Positions 1-8,529 are shown, counted from the first letter of the stretch. The stretch is 42,404 bases of DNA from a virus (IMGVR_UViG_3300051212_000114:1-42404), one strand, 5' to 3'. A program made the numbers and translations. Notes: generated by a model not told the origin, from the sequence alone.

Positions 1-1118
1 TCTCCAGGAGCATAGATACAAACATCTTTTATTTCAACTTGGTCAATGATTGGGCTGGATTCAAAATTTTTGAATATTCCGTCTTGAATGACGACATCTT
101 TGAATAACCGGTTATCTCTGGCATATCGCTTGTCATCTGCGGAAGGGACCATTCTGTAGACCCATTTCGTTCTATCCGCTGTCTCGGTCTGGATGTAGAT
201 TTGGCCGTTTGCGGTTGCGAGGAATGGACTCGCACAATCAAACGATATGGTGAAGTTTTCATTATGATATTTCCTTACGGCTCTTTGAATGTCTGTAAGA
301 AGAGTAGCCCACTCTAATTTACTAGTTCCTAAAAAGTGCATCCAATCTTGTTTGCCTTTTTCTAATAGACCATCAAACCTTAGAGCAACTAAACGCTTTA
401 ATACAAGGTGTATGTCGCACATGTTTTGACCACCCATTCCCCAACCGTTGAAATGTTCGTTAGGGAATTTTTTAGGATCGCAGTAGTGTTTCATACGCTG
501 ATACCAATCTTCTGCATCTGTGTGATTTTCACCTTGTAAGACGTTTAAGAACTTACAGTTACCATTACGGTTCTTGATAAAATAGTCGTTGTTGATGTAT
601 GTACCTTGAACTGCTTCTGCATAGGTGGTAATACCTGTTGCCTTTTGACCTGCAGGACTACGGGCTACCCAAGCAGGGATATCAAGAATCATACCATAGT
701 CCATGAGACTATCCATCCAAGTTAACACTTGACTACGTTTCTTTTGTGCTTTAGGACAGTTGGGATCTTTCCAGTCGGCTTCCCATACACCTTTACCAAT
801 TTGGAAGCCACCCGAGTCTCCTAAGACCCAACTTGTTGAGCGATCTCTATTGCGGAACATGTCCTCACTATGATCAACTTTGTTTAGATCTAAATTTGCA
901 TGTCCTGCTGAGTACAAACACCAGTTATAGTAGAATAGACCTTTCTCTGGTTCTAGGTAATTAAGACTTTCAACACCATTGGTAAACGATGCAGGAATAC
1001 GGGCAGGATCTACATAATTGCCGTGGCGTTGTTTACCTATAAATGTAGCATAGAAACCGCTAGTTGCAGGTAAAAATATTGCGTAGTCTTTTTGGCTAGC
1101 GGTTAAGTTTTTATTCAT
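1..1118 (-). CDS. dpdA: DpdA-like / tRNA-guanine transglycosylase-fold protein (3' end outside window)
   Basis: The frame opens at an ATG at 1118 and stays open to the left edge, so about 372 residues are visible and the C-terminus is missing. The active-site blocks of the TGT family are present in order: DSGGFQ at 101-106 (the substrate-binding Asp region), LDIPAW around 146-150, VLQGENHTDAEDW at 193-205, GWGMGG near 225-230, and FDCASP at 293-298, matching the FDC block that carries the nucleophilic Asp in TGT. Family members exchange guanine for a 7-deazaguanine in tRNA. The phage and bacterial DpdA branch does so in DNA, which protects phage DNA from restriction. In a phage replication cluster the DNA-acting role is the better inference. 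The start overlaps the preceding small gene by 8 bases. No 7-deazaguanine synthesis gene (FolE, QueD, QueE, QueC) is visible in this window. Confidence 0.75.
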   Translation of the reverse strand, partial: MNKNLTASQKDYAIFLPATSGFYATFIGKQRHGNYVDPARIPASFTNGVESLNYLEPEKGLFYYNWCLYSAGHANLDLNKVDHSEDMFRNRDRSTSWVLGDSGGFQIGKGVWEADWKDPNCPKAQKKRSQVLTWMDSLMDYGMILDIPAWVARSPAGQKATGITTYAEAVQGTYINNDYFIKNRNGNCKFLNVLQGENHTDAEDWYQRMKHYCDPKKFPNEHFNGWGMGGQNMCDIHLVLKRLVALRFDGLLEKGKQDWMHFLGTSKLEWATLLTDIQRAVRKYHNENFTISFDCASPFLATANGQIYIQTETADRTKWVYRMVPSADDKRYARDNRLFKDVVIQDGIFKNFESSPIIDQVEIKDVCIYAPG

Positions 1119-1353
1119 CTAATTTTATCCAAAATTCGTAATAGGGATCGTAAGCCCAACCTTTAGGGGGGTTAACAGGGTCATAATTTTCTGGATGGGA
1201 AAACGGATTTGGTTCAGGCTTATATTTTTTATTATAAGTTTCTTGTATTTCTTTTCTAATAGTATCCTCGCAGTATTCGTGAGCATACTTTCCTTCGATA
1301 TATTGATCAAAGTTAATACCGTTACCAAATAAAAAATTTAAAAGTTTTTTCAT
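1111..1353 (-). CDS. Hypothetical small protein (80 aa)
   Basis: This 80-residue protein begins MKKLLNFLFGNG. I prefer the ATG at 1353 over an upstream in-frame Met because that ATG overlaps the TAA of the preceding gene as TAATG, a coupling used throughout this genome. The middle is acidic and charged (EDTIRKEIQETYNKKYKPEP). The C-terminus is rich in Pro, Tyr and Trp (NPPKGWAYDPYYEFWIKLDE). No signal peptide, membrane segment or known motif is evident. Its end overlaps the dpdA-like start by 8 bases, so the two are probably co-translated. I do not recognise the family. Confidence 0.6.
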   Translation of the reverse strand: MKKLLNFLFGNGINFDQYIEGKYAHEYCEDTIRKEIQETYNKKYKPEPNPFSHPENYDPVNPPKGWAYDPYYEFWIKLDE

Positions 1354-1703
1354 TATACTAGGTTTTTTGCTAATACCATGCAACTAATCCAAACCCATAT
1401 AGTGTTAAATCCTACAAGAGTAGGTAGCAATTTTTTATTGCTAGCCCAAATAAGTGTTAGACTAGTAAACAAAGTTAAAAAGTATAACCACCAAAGTTGA
1501 ATACCAAATATTAGACCAGGAATAATGATAATAGCTTTTGCCGCCCAACTTAAAAATTCCACAGTATTATAGTTAGTCCAATACTCTCGTGTAAACCACA
1601 TGCCATAACATTCTTTAATGTTTTTCCAACCTGTATGATTATAGACAATACCGCATAGTACTAAGAATGCTAGGCAAGCAGATACAATTTGAACATCAGT
1701 CAT
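1353..1703 (-). CDS. Small multi-pass membrane protein
   Basis: A 116-residue hydrophobic protein with about four predicted membrane segments, near residues 5-22, 50-70, 72-90 and 92-112. They are separated by short charged or Tyr/Trp-rich loops (a soluble stretch around 23-48 contains GWKNIKECYG). It lies two bases after the clamp gene stop and is coupled by TAATG to the next small gene, so it belongs to the gp45-led transcript. No catalytic motif is visible and I cannot name the family. A membrane location is the only functional statement the sequence supports. Confidence 0.6.
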   Translation of the reverse strand: MTDVQIVSACLAFLVLCGIVYNHTGWKNIKECYGMWFTREYWTNYNTVEFLSWAAKAIIIIPGLIFGIQLWWLYFLTLFTSLTLIWASNKKLLPTLVGFNTIWVWISCMVLAKNLV

Positions 1704-1705
1704 GA

Positions 1706-2437
1706 TTACTTGCTCTGTGCAGGTAATGTATAGTTGTATTCAGCCATACCGCTGTCAACTGTAATCTGTAAAGCACCAACGTCAGCAATACGCATGGTCT
1801 TATCGCCATCGAGATTAAGAATACTCATGACAGCGTTTACTGGCCAACTCCATGTTTGTTTTAGTTTACCAGTTACGCCTGCGTGAAAAGTAAAAGATCC
1901 TGCGTGTGTACTAGCATCACCAAAACTAAACACTAGGTTGTCATCTTTAGTGGTGACTTGGAATACGGGTTCTTCAGTATGAGCCTGTGCTTGAAACTTT
2001 AGACGTTGAATACTTGCAACACTTGGTTGGAATTCAATATCCCACTTAGCACCTTTGAACTTAACGGTCTTTAGTTTTTCGTTAATAATTTCGCTATTCA
2101 TAAAGCGATAATCGTTGACAAAGTCAGCACTTTTATTTTCAAAATGTATGCCTGTAGGAATCTCTTCTCCATTTCTATTCTGTCTAGTGACGTTGATAGT
2201 TGCATCTTCTTTGTATTCTGGACATTTTAGATGGATGCTTAACTTATCAAGATTAGGCATTCCAAACGTTCCTTCAAAGTCAGGAACCACAGTATGTGTT
2301 TTTCCGTTTACAACAACTGATCGATCTTCAGCCATTGATTCAATAACTGTATCTGAATCGGATCCTGTAATTTTAACTAGGGGTAAAAATCCTAGGCTAT
2401 GTGTATGAGCAACTAGGTCTTGTAAAATATCTTTCAT
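1706..2437 (-). CDS. gp45: Sliding clamp (gp45-like DNA polymerase processivity factor)
   Basis: A 243-residue protein close to the length of T4 gp45 (228). The ATG at 2437 (MKDILQDLV) is chosen over the one at 2449 because GGAG at 2443-2446 sits six bases before it. The later part carries the layout of a clamp: FGMPNLDKLSIHL, an insert, then a second half ending in RIADVGALQITVDSGMAEY followed by a basic-ended tail. The clamp would encircle DNA as a homotrimer and tether the gp43 polymerase. Genes 43 and 44 in the same window support the call. Sequence similarity to T4 gp45 is low, so the name rests on length, the pattern of the C-terminal domain and context. A consensus sigma70-type promoter lies directly upstream. 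Confidence 0.7.
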   Translation of the reverse strand: MKDILQDLVAHTHSLGFLPLVKITGSDSDTVIESMAEDRSVVVNGKTHTVVPDFEGTFGMPNLDKLSIHLKCPEYKEDATINVTRQNRNGEEIPTGIHFENKSADFVNDYRFMNSEIINEKLKTVKFKGAKWDIEFQPSVASIQRLKFQAQAHTEEPVFQVTTKDDNLVFSFGDASTHAGSFTFHAGVTGKLKQTWSWPVNAVMSILNLDGDKTMRIADVGALQITVDSGMAEYNYTLPAQSK

Positions 2438-2457
2438 ATGAGTCTCCATGTTTGTTG

Positions 2458-2486
2458 ATTATATTTAGGTTTTTATTAAAAGTCAA
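2458..2486 (-). promoter_or_regulatory. Sigma70-type early promoter for gp45 operon
   Basis: Reading the minus strand, TTGACT (2481-2486), a 17-base spacer and TATAAT (2458-2463) form a near-perfect bacterial housekeeping promoter. The clamp start codon lies about 20 bases downstream. The -35 box is inside the last codons of the dehydrogenase gene. The spacer end also creates CTAAATA, which looks like the late box found elsewhere in this genome, so dual early and late use is possible. Confidence 0.8.
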
Positions 2487-3255
2487 GAGTTTTTCTAACT
2501 TTTTTGTTGTACTCTATAGCCGTTTTTAAAATAGTAACGGCTTCTCCAATTTGATCAGTCCAGTACAAAAATGCTGATGTGTCTTTAGGGAAACAATGTC
2601 CACCCCACCCACGATCACCATCGGGACCTGGAACCATAGTATGATCGCCACCTATGCGAGGGTCCTGACTGATTAAATGTCTTACAGTTTCAAAATCCAT
2701 GTTTGCTTTCTGGCACACATCGTATAGTTGATTAAAGAAACCAGTTTTTAAAGCTAGAAAACTGTTTATAGAGTATTTTACCATCATAGCTTCTGTACTA
2801 GTACATTGAAGAGCAATTTTACAGTTTGGTAATGACGTTAAAAATAATTCTTGCCAAAAACATTCAGGATCTTCTCCGCCAAGTATTACATATTTTTGAT
2901 TGAGAAAATCTTGATTGGCTGTTCTAGCTTTTAAGAACTCTGGACTGAATACTAGACTGTGGTCTGAAAACAATTCTTCTATAGCTGTTACTGCACCTGG
3001 ACTTACTGTACTTTTTATCAGTGCCGGCATGAATACAGGCACTTGGTCTAATACATCAATAATATTTTTAGGGTCACAAAACCCCCGATCAGTATTAGGA
3101 GTAGATACACAAATAATAATTCCATCGGCATCTGTGTGATCGCTAATCTTTAAATCGTTTACTTTTGGATCTATAATAACAAGATCATGTTTGCTCTTAA
3201 AGGCAGACACAACCGCTTTACCTACAAATCCGTATCCTGCAATTATTAATTTCAT
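2476..3255 (-). CDS. Single-domain UDP-glucose/GDP-mannose dehydrogenase-like protein
   Basis: A 259-residue protein starting MKLIIAGYGFVGKAV. The ATG at 3255 is one base after the gp43 stop and is preferred to an in-frame start inside gp43. It has the NAD-binding Rossmann motif (GYGFVGKA, 7-14), the STVSPG loop (82-87), FSPEFL (103-108), the central-domain K160/N164 pair (KYSIN) and the catalytic cysteine C221 in GGHCFPKD. The C-terminal UDP-sugar-binding domain of the usual 390-450 residue enzymes is absent. The family oxidises a nucleotide sugar C6 alcohol to a carboxylate using NAD+. Whether this short form is active is uncertain. Its place between polymerase and clamp hints at use early in infection, perhaps for a sugar used on phage DNA or the host surface; that is inference. 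Confidence 0.75.
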   Translation of the reverse strand: MKLIIAGYGFVGKAVVSAFKSKHDLVIIDPKVNDLKISDHTDADGIIICVSTPNTDRGFCDPKNIIDVLDQVPVFMPALIKSTVSPGAVTAIEELFSDHSLVFSPEFLKARTANQDFLNQKYVILGGEDPECFWQELFLTSLPNCKIALQCTSTEAMMVKYSINSFLALKTGFFNQLYDVCQKANMDFETVRHLISQDPRIGGDHTMVPGPDGDRGWGGHCFPKDTSAFLYWTDQIGEAVTILKTAIEYNKKVRKTLDF

Positions 3256-3256
3256 A

Positions 3257-5923
3257 TCAAAACTCAAAAAGACTGTTAAATGTATTCTTTTCTTCTGTAC
3301 TGGTAATGTCCCAGTTAAGAACACCAATTAAGTTATCTAACTTGTTATCAATAATAGTCTGCTCCATTTCTGCATGATCAAATGGCAGGTCTTTAAACCA
3401 TTGTGGCAGTCTTAATTCGTCAACTGGATATGCTACTGATGTAAATCCTAACGGATTAGGTTTAAGTTTACAGACAATTACTTTAGCACCGTCTGTAATG
3501 TTCATTGAGTATTTGTCTCCAAACATACGTTTGAGAGTATTCCAGTTAATACTAGCACGAACGTGTCCTGGCATATTTGCCTTACCTTGTTTGGCTTCTT
3601 TGGCCTGATACTCGGTAATGTTGTTAGCACGTTTAGGACTACCTTTTTCCCAACCGGGACGTCCTTTAAATTTAATTCTAAATTCGCTAATGTAGTCTAG
3701 TACTTCTTGTTCGCTAGATCCAGTTAGCACACGTTCAAGTACATCACTTAAAAAGTCTTGAATGAATTCTGGAGTGTCACTGCGCTTGAGATCTAAACCC
3801 ATGGCCTTGATCTTGCCCGGCTTACCTTCTACATCTGTACGTTTGCCTTCTTTATCATAATAAAGAACAGCATATCGCTTTTTAGTAATGAACAAGGCCT
3901 TTGATCCAACAATTTCACGACCTGCTTTGATAACTTCGCCACGGGTCTTAGGTACGTGGAATGCATCTAACATAAACTGAGGAAACGTTGTGTTAACTTC
4001 TTCACCTATTTGATCATATAGACCAACAACAGTTTCTTTAGTCCAAGGGATAGATCCTTTTTCAATATCCTGTTTAAGTGTTGAGTAAGCAGTAAAATAA
4101 CAACTGTCAGTGTCACCGTAGATAATAGCTCGTCCAACGTGATTATATTCGCCAGCAATGATTTCGTTTACTTTACTAGCCATGTGTTTGGCAATGCTAC
4201 GACCAGTTAGTGTAGTACTTTGACCAATTCTATTGTCAAAGAAACGACAACCGGGGTTAAGAATAGCACCGTACAAACTATTTAGGTTAATCTTTTTAAC
4301 CAACTGTCGTTTGTCCCAGTACTCTTCTTCTACTTTATTACCTGCTTTGATACATTCTTTAAGTTTGGCCTGCATCTCTTTACGTTCAGCATACCACCGC
4401 TTTAACAGTCCAGGAATGATTCCTTCTTTTTCATATGTAAAGATAGTACCATTGGCTGAAATCATCCAAGGTTGGTTACTGTCAAAGATTAACTTGTATA
4501 CTTCTGCGGCACTTAGCACATCGTTAGATCCGTCTTCCCAGTCTATGGCAATTTCTGTTCCAATTTCTTGATTCATTATTGCAGTATATTCTAGCGAACC
4601 AAATACACCTTCCCAAGCGGCAGCAAATGATTTGCCCTTGGCCATTTGACTTTCGATAAATTCTTTAGTCATTGTTGGACGTAGCTGTCCAATAATTGTC
4701 TCTGGACCCATGTTAAGGGCACGAATTGCTGAAGGATACAGTGAGTTAATATCTAATGAACCAACCCAGTCTTGTAACCCTTCTTTAGGATAGGCAACAT
4801 ACGCACCAGCGGCCTGCTCGTTTTCTCTTTCGCTCATTTTTGGTCTGTTAGGAACAACCATGTTTCTACGATGTGCTTCGTTAATAATAGCCTGTTCAGT
4901 AACGGCCACAGCACCCATAGTTGTTTGTAGCAGTACTGTGTTTTCATGAGCCAGTGTATTGGCAAGATCTAAAAATTTAAGTTTTTTATCTAGTTTGTCT
5001 AATAGCGCACAGTCTTGTCTGTTATATTCAATGAATGTTTTAAAATCATGATTGTATAATTGATCAAGACTGCCTTCATACGGTGTCTTTCTTTCGTTTA
5101 ATTCGTATTCGGCAATGGCGTCTAGTCTATAACTATGACGCTCTTCATAGGTATATTTTCGATACAGCTCTAAACTGTCTAAATGTACACGACCAATAAA
5201 ATCAAATGTAACACTTTCTCTACCAAACTTTTCGTATTCACGCTTTTTAGGATATTGATTCCACAGACAGAATCTACGTGTATCATCTTTGCTTAATACT
5301 TTAGCAACACGGTTAACGGTATAGGGAACGTCAAAGCCCTCACTGTTCCATCCACTAAGGATATCAGCATCTTCAATAAGAGTTAAAAATGTATTAAGTA
5401 GTTCTGCTTCTGTTTTAAACAGAATAGTATTAGGAAAGTCTTTGATCTGCTCCTGTGCTTGTTCCATAGTAAGAGTCTTTGGAGGAACTGCAAGGCAGAT
5501 TAACGTATCTAACCATTGTAAGTGTACAGCAATAGCAGTGATAGGCATGAACGCATCGTCCGGGCTTGCATAGCCGCGTTCTGGATCAAAGTCTACCTCA
5601 ATATCAAAGAAAGCAACATTAAGTTTTGGTGCGTCTTGATTTAGATAGTGTTCACTTAGACAGACAAATATTGGATTAATGTCAGCTTCATAAATTTCTT
5701 TATGACTGTTGATTTTTAGTTCTTTGTGGAAGTCTTTGGTGTTTTTACAAACTACTCGAGTAACTGGATCACCGTATATAGATGTCTGTTTTCCCTTTGG
5801 ATCTTTGTAGTAGAAGGTGTGTTTAACAGGATGCTCTTTATATTCCCGCTCACCTTTTTTATTTCGTTCAACAATTTTGATGATGTCTTCATCTCTGTTG
5901 AACCATGCGTCAACGTAACTCAA
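3257..5923 (-). CDS. gp43: Family B DNA polymerase (T4 gp43-like)
   Basis: The replicative polymerase, 888 residues from a TTG start at 5923. That TTG is chosen because AGGAGA at 5931-5936 lies seven bases upstream; the longer frame has no such site. The 3'-5' exonuclease motifs are complete: FFDIEVDFD (105-113), GWNSEGFDVPY (191-201) and YNRQDCALLDK (300-310). Polymerase motifs A (SLDINSLYPS, 389-398), B (KINLNSLYGA, 544-553) and C (YGDTDS, 602-607) are all intact, so both activities are expected. It would work with the gp45 clamp and gp44 loader encoded in this window. It is transcribed with the DsbA-like gene and a membrane protein from a sigma70-type promoter at 6567-6595. Confidence 0.97.
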   Translation of the reverse strand: MSYVDAWFNRDEDIIKIVERNKKGEREYKEHPVKHTFYYKDPKGKQTSIYGDPVTRVVCKNTKDFHKELKINSHKEIYEADINPIFVCLSEHYLNQDAPKLNVAFFDIEVDFDPERGYASPDDAFMPITAIAVHLQWLDTLICLAVPPKTLTMEQAQEQIKDFPNTILFKTEAELLNTFLTLIEDADILSGWNSEGFDVPYTVNRVAKVLSKDDTRRFCLWNQYPKKREYEKFGRESVTFDFIGRVHLDSLELYRKYTYEERHSYRLDAIAEYELNERKTPYEGSLDQLYNHDFKTFIEYNRQDCALLDKLDKKLKFLDLANTLAHENTVLLQTTMGAVAVTEQAIINEAHRRNMVVPNRPKMSERENEQAAGAYVAYPKEGLQDWVGSLDINSLYPSAIRALNMGPETIIGQLRPTMTKEFIESQMAKGKSFAAAWEGVFGSLEYTAIMNQEIGTEIAIDWEDGSNDVLSAAEVYKLIFDSNQPWMISANGTIFTYEKEGIIPGLLKRWYAERKEMQAKLKECIKAGNKVEEEYWDKRQLVKKINLNSLYGAILNPGCRFFDNRIGQSTTLTGRSIAKHMASKVNEIIAGEYNHVGRAIIYGDTDSCYFTAYSTLKQDIEKGSIPWTKETVVGLYDQIGEEVNTTFPQFMLDAFHVPKTRGEVIKAGREIVGSKALFITKKRYAVLYYDKEGKRTDVEGKPGKIKAMGLDLKRSDTPEFIQDFLSDVLERVLTGSSEQEVLDYISEFRIKFKGRPGWEKGSPKRANNITEYQAKEAKQGKANMPGHVRASINWNTLKRMFGDKYSMNITDGAKVIVCKLKPNPLGFTSVAYPVDELRLPQWFKDLPFDHAEMEQTIIDNKLDNLIGVLNWDITSTEEKNTFNSLFEF

Positions 5924-5995
5924 ATTTTTATCTCCTATGCAATTTACGGCTTGCAAATACCAAACTTGTCACTTGTGGCTGACTAAACCTTACTG

Positions 5996-6289
5996 TTATG
6001 TACTAATTATCAATCTAGTAATGGCAATTACATCAATAGTGACTAGCAACAGATAATTAGCAACCATTCCTGTACTTTTGCGTGTCCATGCCGCCCATGC
6101 AAAAATTGCACATTGGGTAATGAATAATGGATACAAAATGAGAAATGGAGGATTAGGTAGAGTTAACCCCATCCATATTGCACATATAATACTCATGAAC
6201 CAAGCAGTGATTTCAAGAACAAATCTTAAAGGCCACTCGTTAAAATCCTGCTTTGCCCAATTATAGCTATTTAAAATAAAACTATTCAT
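5996..6289 (-). CDS. Small membrane protein (97 aa)
   Basis: A 97-residue protein with three likely membrane segments at roughly 25-45, 48-68 and 75-95. A short amphipathic N-terminus rich in Asn and Trp precedes them (SYNWAKQDFNEWPLRF). The loop WTRKSTGMVANY between segments two and three is basic. Its ATG at 6289 overlaps the TAA of the DsbA-like gene (TAATG), with AGGA a few bases before it, so the two are translationally coupled. Similar short membrane proteins occur in T4-like marine phages but no function is known to me. A leader of about 70 bases then precedes gp43. Confidence 0.65.
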   Translation of the reverse strand: MNSFILNSYNWAKQDFNEWPLRFVLEITAWFMSIICAIWMGLTLPNPPFLILYPLFITQCAIFAWAAWTRKSTGMVANYLLLVTIDVIAITRLIIST

Positions 6290-6546
6290 TAAATCCTCTT
6301 AGTAATATCTAAGATGGCTTCAATTTCTTCCCAATCTTCATTGTAAGCGGCCCAATCACCTTTGTGAGCGATTTTAATTGCTTTATTAATAACACTCGGC
6401 TTAACTTGTAGTTCTTCTGCTACTGCTTTTACAGTATCTTTCAACCCTTCTTGTAAATCTTCAATTTCTCTAAGAACTGTGCTTCCTTCTGCAATTAGTC
6501 TTTCTAATTTGGCTTTTTCTTCTGCACCGTATGAACGTCCTGACAT
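6289..6546 (-). CDS. dsbA: DsbA-like dsDNA-binding protein (T4 late-transcription accessory)
   Basis: An 85-residue, charged, all-helical-looking protein. Residues 30-80 follow the pattern of T4 DsbA (89 aa): a helix ending in a basic-acidic stretch, then AEELQVKPSVINKAIKIAHK followed by an acidic segment (NEDWEEIEAIL), matching the T4 segment with ELGVD...LLALYHKDN...FEAETEEVVELYD. In T4, DsbA binds double-stranded DNA near late promoters and helps regulate late transcription. Here it is the first gene of the operon that includes DNA polymerase, driven by a consensus sigma70 promoter 21 bases upstream, and has a strong AAGGAGA ribosome site. The name is from pattern similarity only, but length and context agree. 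Confidence 0.7.
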   Translation of the reverse strand: MSGRSYGAEEKAKLERLIAEGSTVLREIEDLQEGLKDTVKAVAEELQVKPSVINKAIKIAHKGDWAAYNEDWEEIEAILDITKRI

Positions 6547-6566
6547 AATAGATCTCCTTGTCTGTG

Positions 6567-6595
6567 ATTATATAATAGTTATGTTGTAAAGTCAA
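6567..6595 (-). promoter_or_regulatory. Sigma70-type early promoter for dsbA-gp43 operon
   Basis: On the minus strand TTGACT (6590-6595), exactly 17 bases, then TATAAT (6567-6572) gives a near-perfect housekeeping promoter. Transcription would start about 14 bases before the AAGGAGA of the dsbA-like gene. It begins just after the intrinsic terminator of the upstream cargo operon, insulating the early replication genes from it. Confidence 0.88.
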
Positions 6596-6602
6596 TAGCA
6601 AG

Positions 6603-6636
6603 GTCAAAAAAAATGGCAGAGTCAATCTGCCATTTT
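6603..6636 (-). terminator. Intrinsic terminator after the 623-aa gene
   Basis: An 11-bp perfect stem (6610-6620 with 6626-6636) closes a five-base loop. On the minus strand it is followed by a run of eight T. It begins 16 bases after the stop codon of the 623-residue gene and ends the cargo operon. The loop reads TTGAC on the minus strand, as in the terminator at 26694-26723. Confidence 0.9.
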
Positions 6637-6651
6637 AGTTAGTTGAACAGT

Positions 6652-8523
6652 TTATTTTGCAGTGGCCTTAAGAGCATCTAATTGAGCCTGTGTAGCTTTT
6701 ACATCATCAGCCATATCTGGATCGTTGGCATATTTGGTAATTAGTTTTTCCATTTCAGCCATTTCGTCTGCGTAATATCTAGTTAGATTTGCTTTAGAAG
6801 CAGTTCTTGCTGGCGCATCAGCTGGTTTAGCCGCATCAGCTGGTTTAGCCGCATCAGCTGGTTTAGCCGCATCAGCTGGTTTACCAGGACCTGATTGTCC
6901 AACACCATCTGCTGCCGCGTTGCCTGCTTGTTGTTTAAAATGGGCCAGTAGTGCTAGATTAGAAGCGGCAGTACCTGCTTTGTATTTGCCTGCACCTAGT
7001 GCCTTATCAACAAACGCTTGATCAAGCCTATTTTGTTTAGTTACACCTAATTTAGCAAGAGCCTGACCAGTTGGACCATCCGCTCCTCCAGTAGTTGCAC
7101 TACCTGCACTAGCGGTAGGTCTTCCTGCCTGTGTAGGATTACCCTGTCTATCAAGTCTTGCCTTTTCTGCGCGATTATATGATCCATCGTCTGTAGGTTT
7201 ATCCTTGTCACCCTGAGAACCTATAACAGCCGCACCAATTGCTGGAGGAATAGTAGCCGCTCCAACTTTTTGAGCTATTTGGCCCGGTGTAGGTCTTGTT
7301 GGAATATCTCTCCAAGGTACATCAGTTATATCATCGGCTGCTCCGCCACCACCTGGTTTAGGTACAACAGCACCTCCGGGTCTTGGTGCTGGAACTCCGC
7401 CACGAACTGCCGGAACACCTGCTTCAATTAACAGTAACTTTTCTCTAATACGACTCATGCTTTCGCTTAAAGAAGTTGGTGCTGTTTCTTCTAGATCACT
7501 GTCTGACGCAACAGGTGGTTTTTTAGTTATGGTTACAAGTTCCTTCATTCTAGCACGATCTTTTTCTTTATCAGTATCTGTTGATGTTATCTTTGGCTGA
7601 TCTTGTACTGGAAAACTCTGTGCTGTACCTGCACCGGCTAACTCGTCTAATGCAGCCTGAGCATCTTGAAGAGCCGCAATAACTTCTGGGTCGTCAATGT
7701 CTGCTAACTCTGCCATAATCTTTCTCATTAAGGCAACTTCATTTTGAAACTTGCCTACAGCAATGGTCATACCGTTGCCAATTGGTTTTTGTACAGTTGG
7801 TCCTGTTCCTAGGGTTACTTTCTCGCTGAGTTCGTAACCAAATTCTTCTTTAACAATTTTACTTAAAGAAAGGTGTAGTGATTCTTTAGTTAATCCTGAC
7901 TTATCCCAGCCCTTAGGTTGAGCAGGCTTTCCTGCTGTTGGATTAGAAGAAGCTCCAGCATTTGGTCTTCCAGATTGGCCAGGTGCACCAGATTGTCCGC
8001 TGTCCTTGGATCTAATCTTTGCTGTTAACTGTTTTAATTGACCTACACGTTTTTTAATAAATTCATTACTGACATTCTGTGCGTTAACTTTAGCAGAATC
8101 TCCCTTGCTGGTTTGAAATTCTTGACTGGCCTTACCGCCACTTAGGAAGTCTGTTAATCCAGCAGGACCCTGTGCATTATTAGGAATTAAACCTGCTTTC
8201 TGTAGAGCAAGAGTATCATCTCTGTTAGGTGGAGCAGTTCTTGGACTGTTTGGTTTAGAATGGAAATCAGCATCACCTTGAGCAATAACAAACTCGCCTT
8301 GGCTGTTCATTAGTCCAGGAAGTCCGTTCTTAGCAGCCAATGCGGCCAGTGCATCGTTGCCAGCTGTGCGTGGATCTAACGTTAGGAATGCTCCCATACC
8401 GCCTGCTTTCTTTTTTGCGGCAGCGGCATCCATTGCCTGTTTTTCTACTGCTTGAACTGACTGCAAAGTTAATGTTGCTTCAGTAATTTGTTCTAATTTA
8501 TTAATGATACTTCTAATATCCAT
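6652..8523 (-). CDS. Low-complexity putative head-internal/structural protein (623 aa)
   Basis: A 623-residue Ala/Gly/Pro/Lys-rich protein, last gene of the cargo operon. It starts MDIRSIINKLEQITEAT, where ITE followed by Ala matches the (I/L)-x-E cleavage consensus of the T4 gp21 prohead protease, as in T4 internal proteins. Disordered segments include GQSGAPGQSGRPNAG near 180 and a run of PADAAK hexapeptides near 550. Between them are short helical parts (VALMRKIMAELADIDDPEVIAALQDAQAALDEL near 265-295; a C-terminal coiled segment YYADEMAEMEKLITKY). A second internal leader-like segment, SLSESMSRIREKLLLIEAG, occurs near 352-370. No enzyme motif is visible. A virion-internal or scaffold-like role is inferred from operon and leader only. 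Confidence 0.7.
   Translation of the reverse strand: MDIRSIINKLEQITEATLTLQSVQAVEKQAMDAAAAKKKAGGMGAFLTLDPRTAGNDALAALAAKNGLPGLMNSQGEFVIAQGDADFHSKPNSPRTAPPNRDDTLALQKAGLIPNNAQGPAGLTDFLSGGKASQEFQTSKGDSAKVNAQNVSNEFIKKRVGQLKQLTAKIRSKDSGQSGAPGQSGRPNAGASSNPTAGKPAQPKGWDKSGLTKESLHLSLSKIVKEEFGYELSEKVTLGTGPTVQKPIGNGMTIAVGKFQNEVALMRKIMAELADIDDPEVIAALQDAQAALDELAGAGTAQSFPVQDQPKITSTDTDKEKDRARMKELVTITKKPPVASDSDLEETAPTSLSESMSRIREKLLLIEAGVPAVRGGVPAPRPGGAVVPKPGGGGAADDITDVPWRDIPTRPTPGQIAQKVGAATIPPAIGAAVIGSQGDKDKPTDDGSYNRAEKARLDRQGNPTQAGRPTASAGSATTGGADGPTGQALAKLGVTKQNRLDQAFVDKALGAGKYKAGTAASNLALLAHFKQQAGNAAADGVGQSGPGKPADAAKPADAAKPADAAKPADAPARTASKANLTRYYADEMAEMEKLITKYANDPDMADDVKATQAQLDALKATAK
6815..6885 (-). repeat. 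18-bp tandem repeat encoding PADAAK
   Basis: Nearly four head-to-tail copies of an 18-bp unit (6815-6832, 6833-6850, 6851-6868, partial from 6869) encode successive Pro-Ala-Asp-Ala-Ala-Lys hexapeptides inside the 623-residue protein. The copies are almost identical at DNA level, which suggests recent slippage expansion of a flexible linker. Confidence 0.9.
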
Positions 8524-8529
8524 TTTATG

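Noticed and set aside
5924-5956. Upstream TTG at 5956 as the gp43 start
   Set aside because: The ribosome site AGGAGA lies inside that extension and is correctly spaced for the TTG at 5923.
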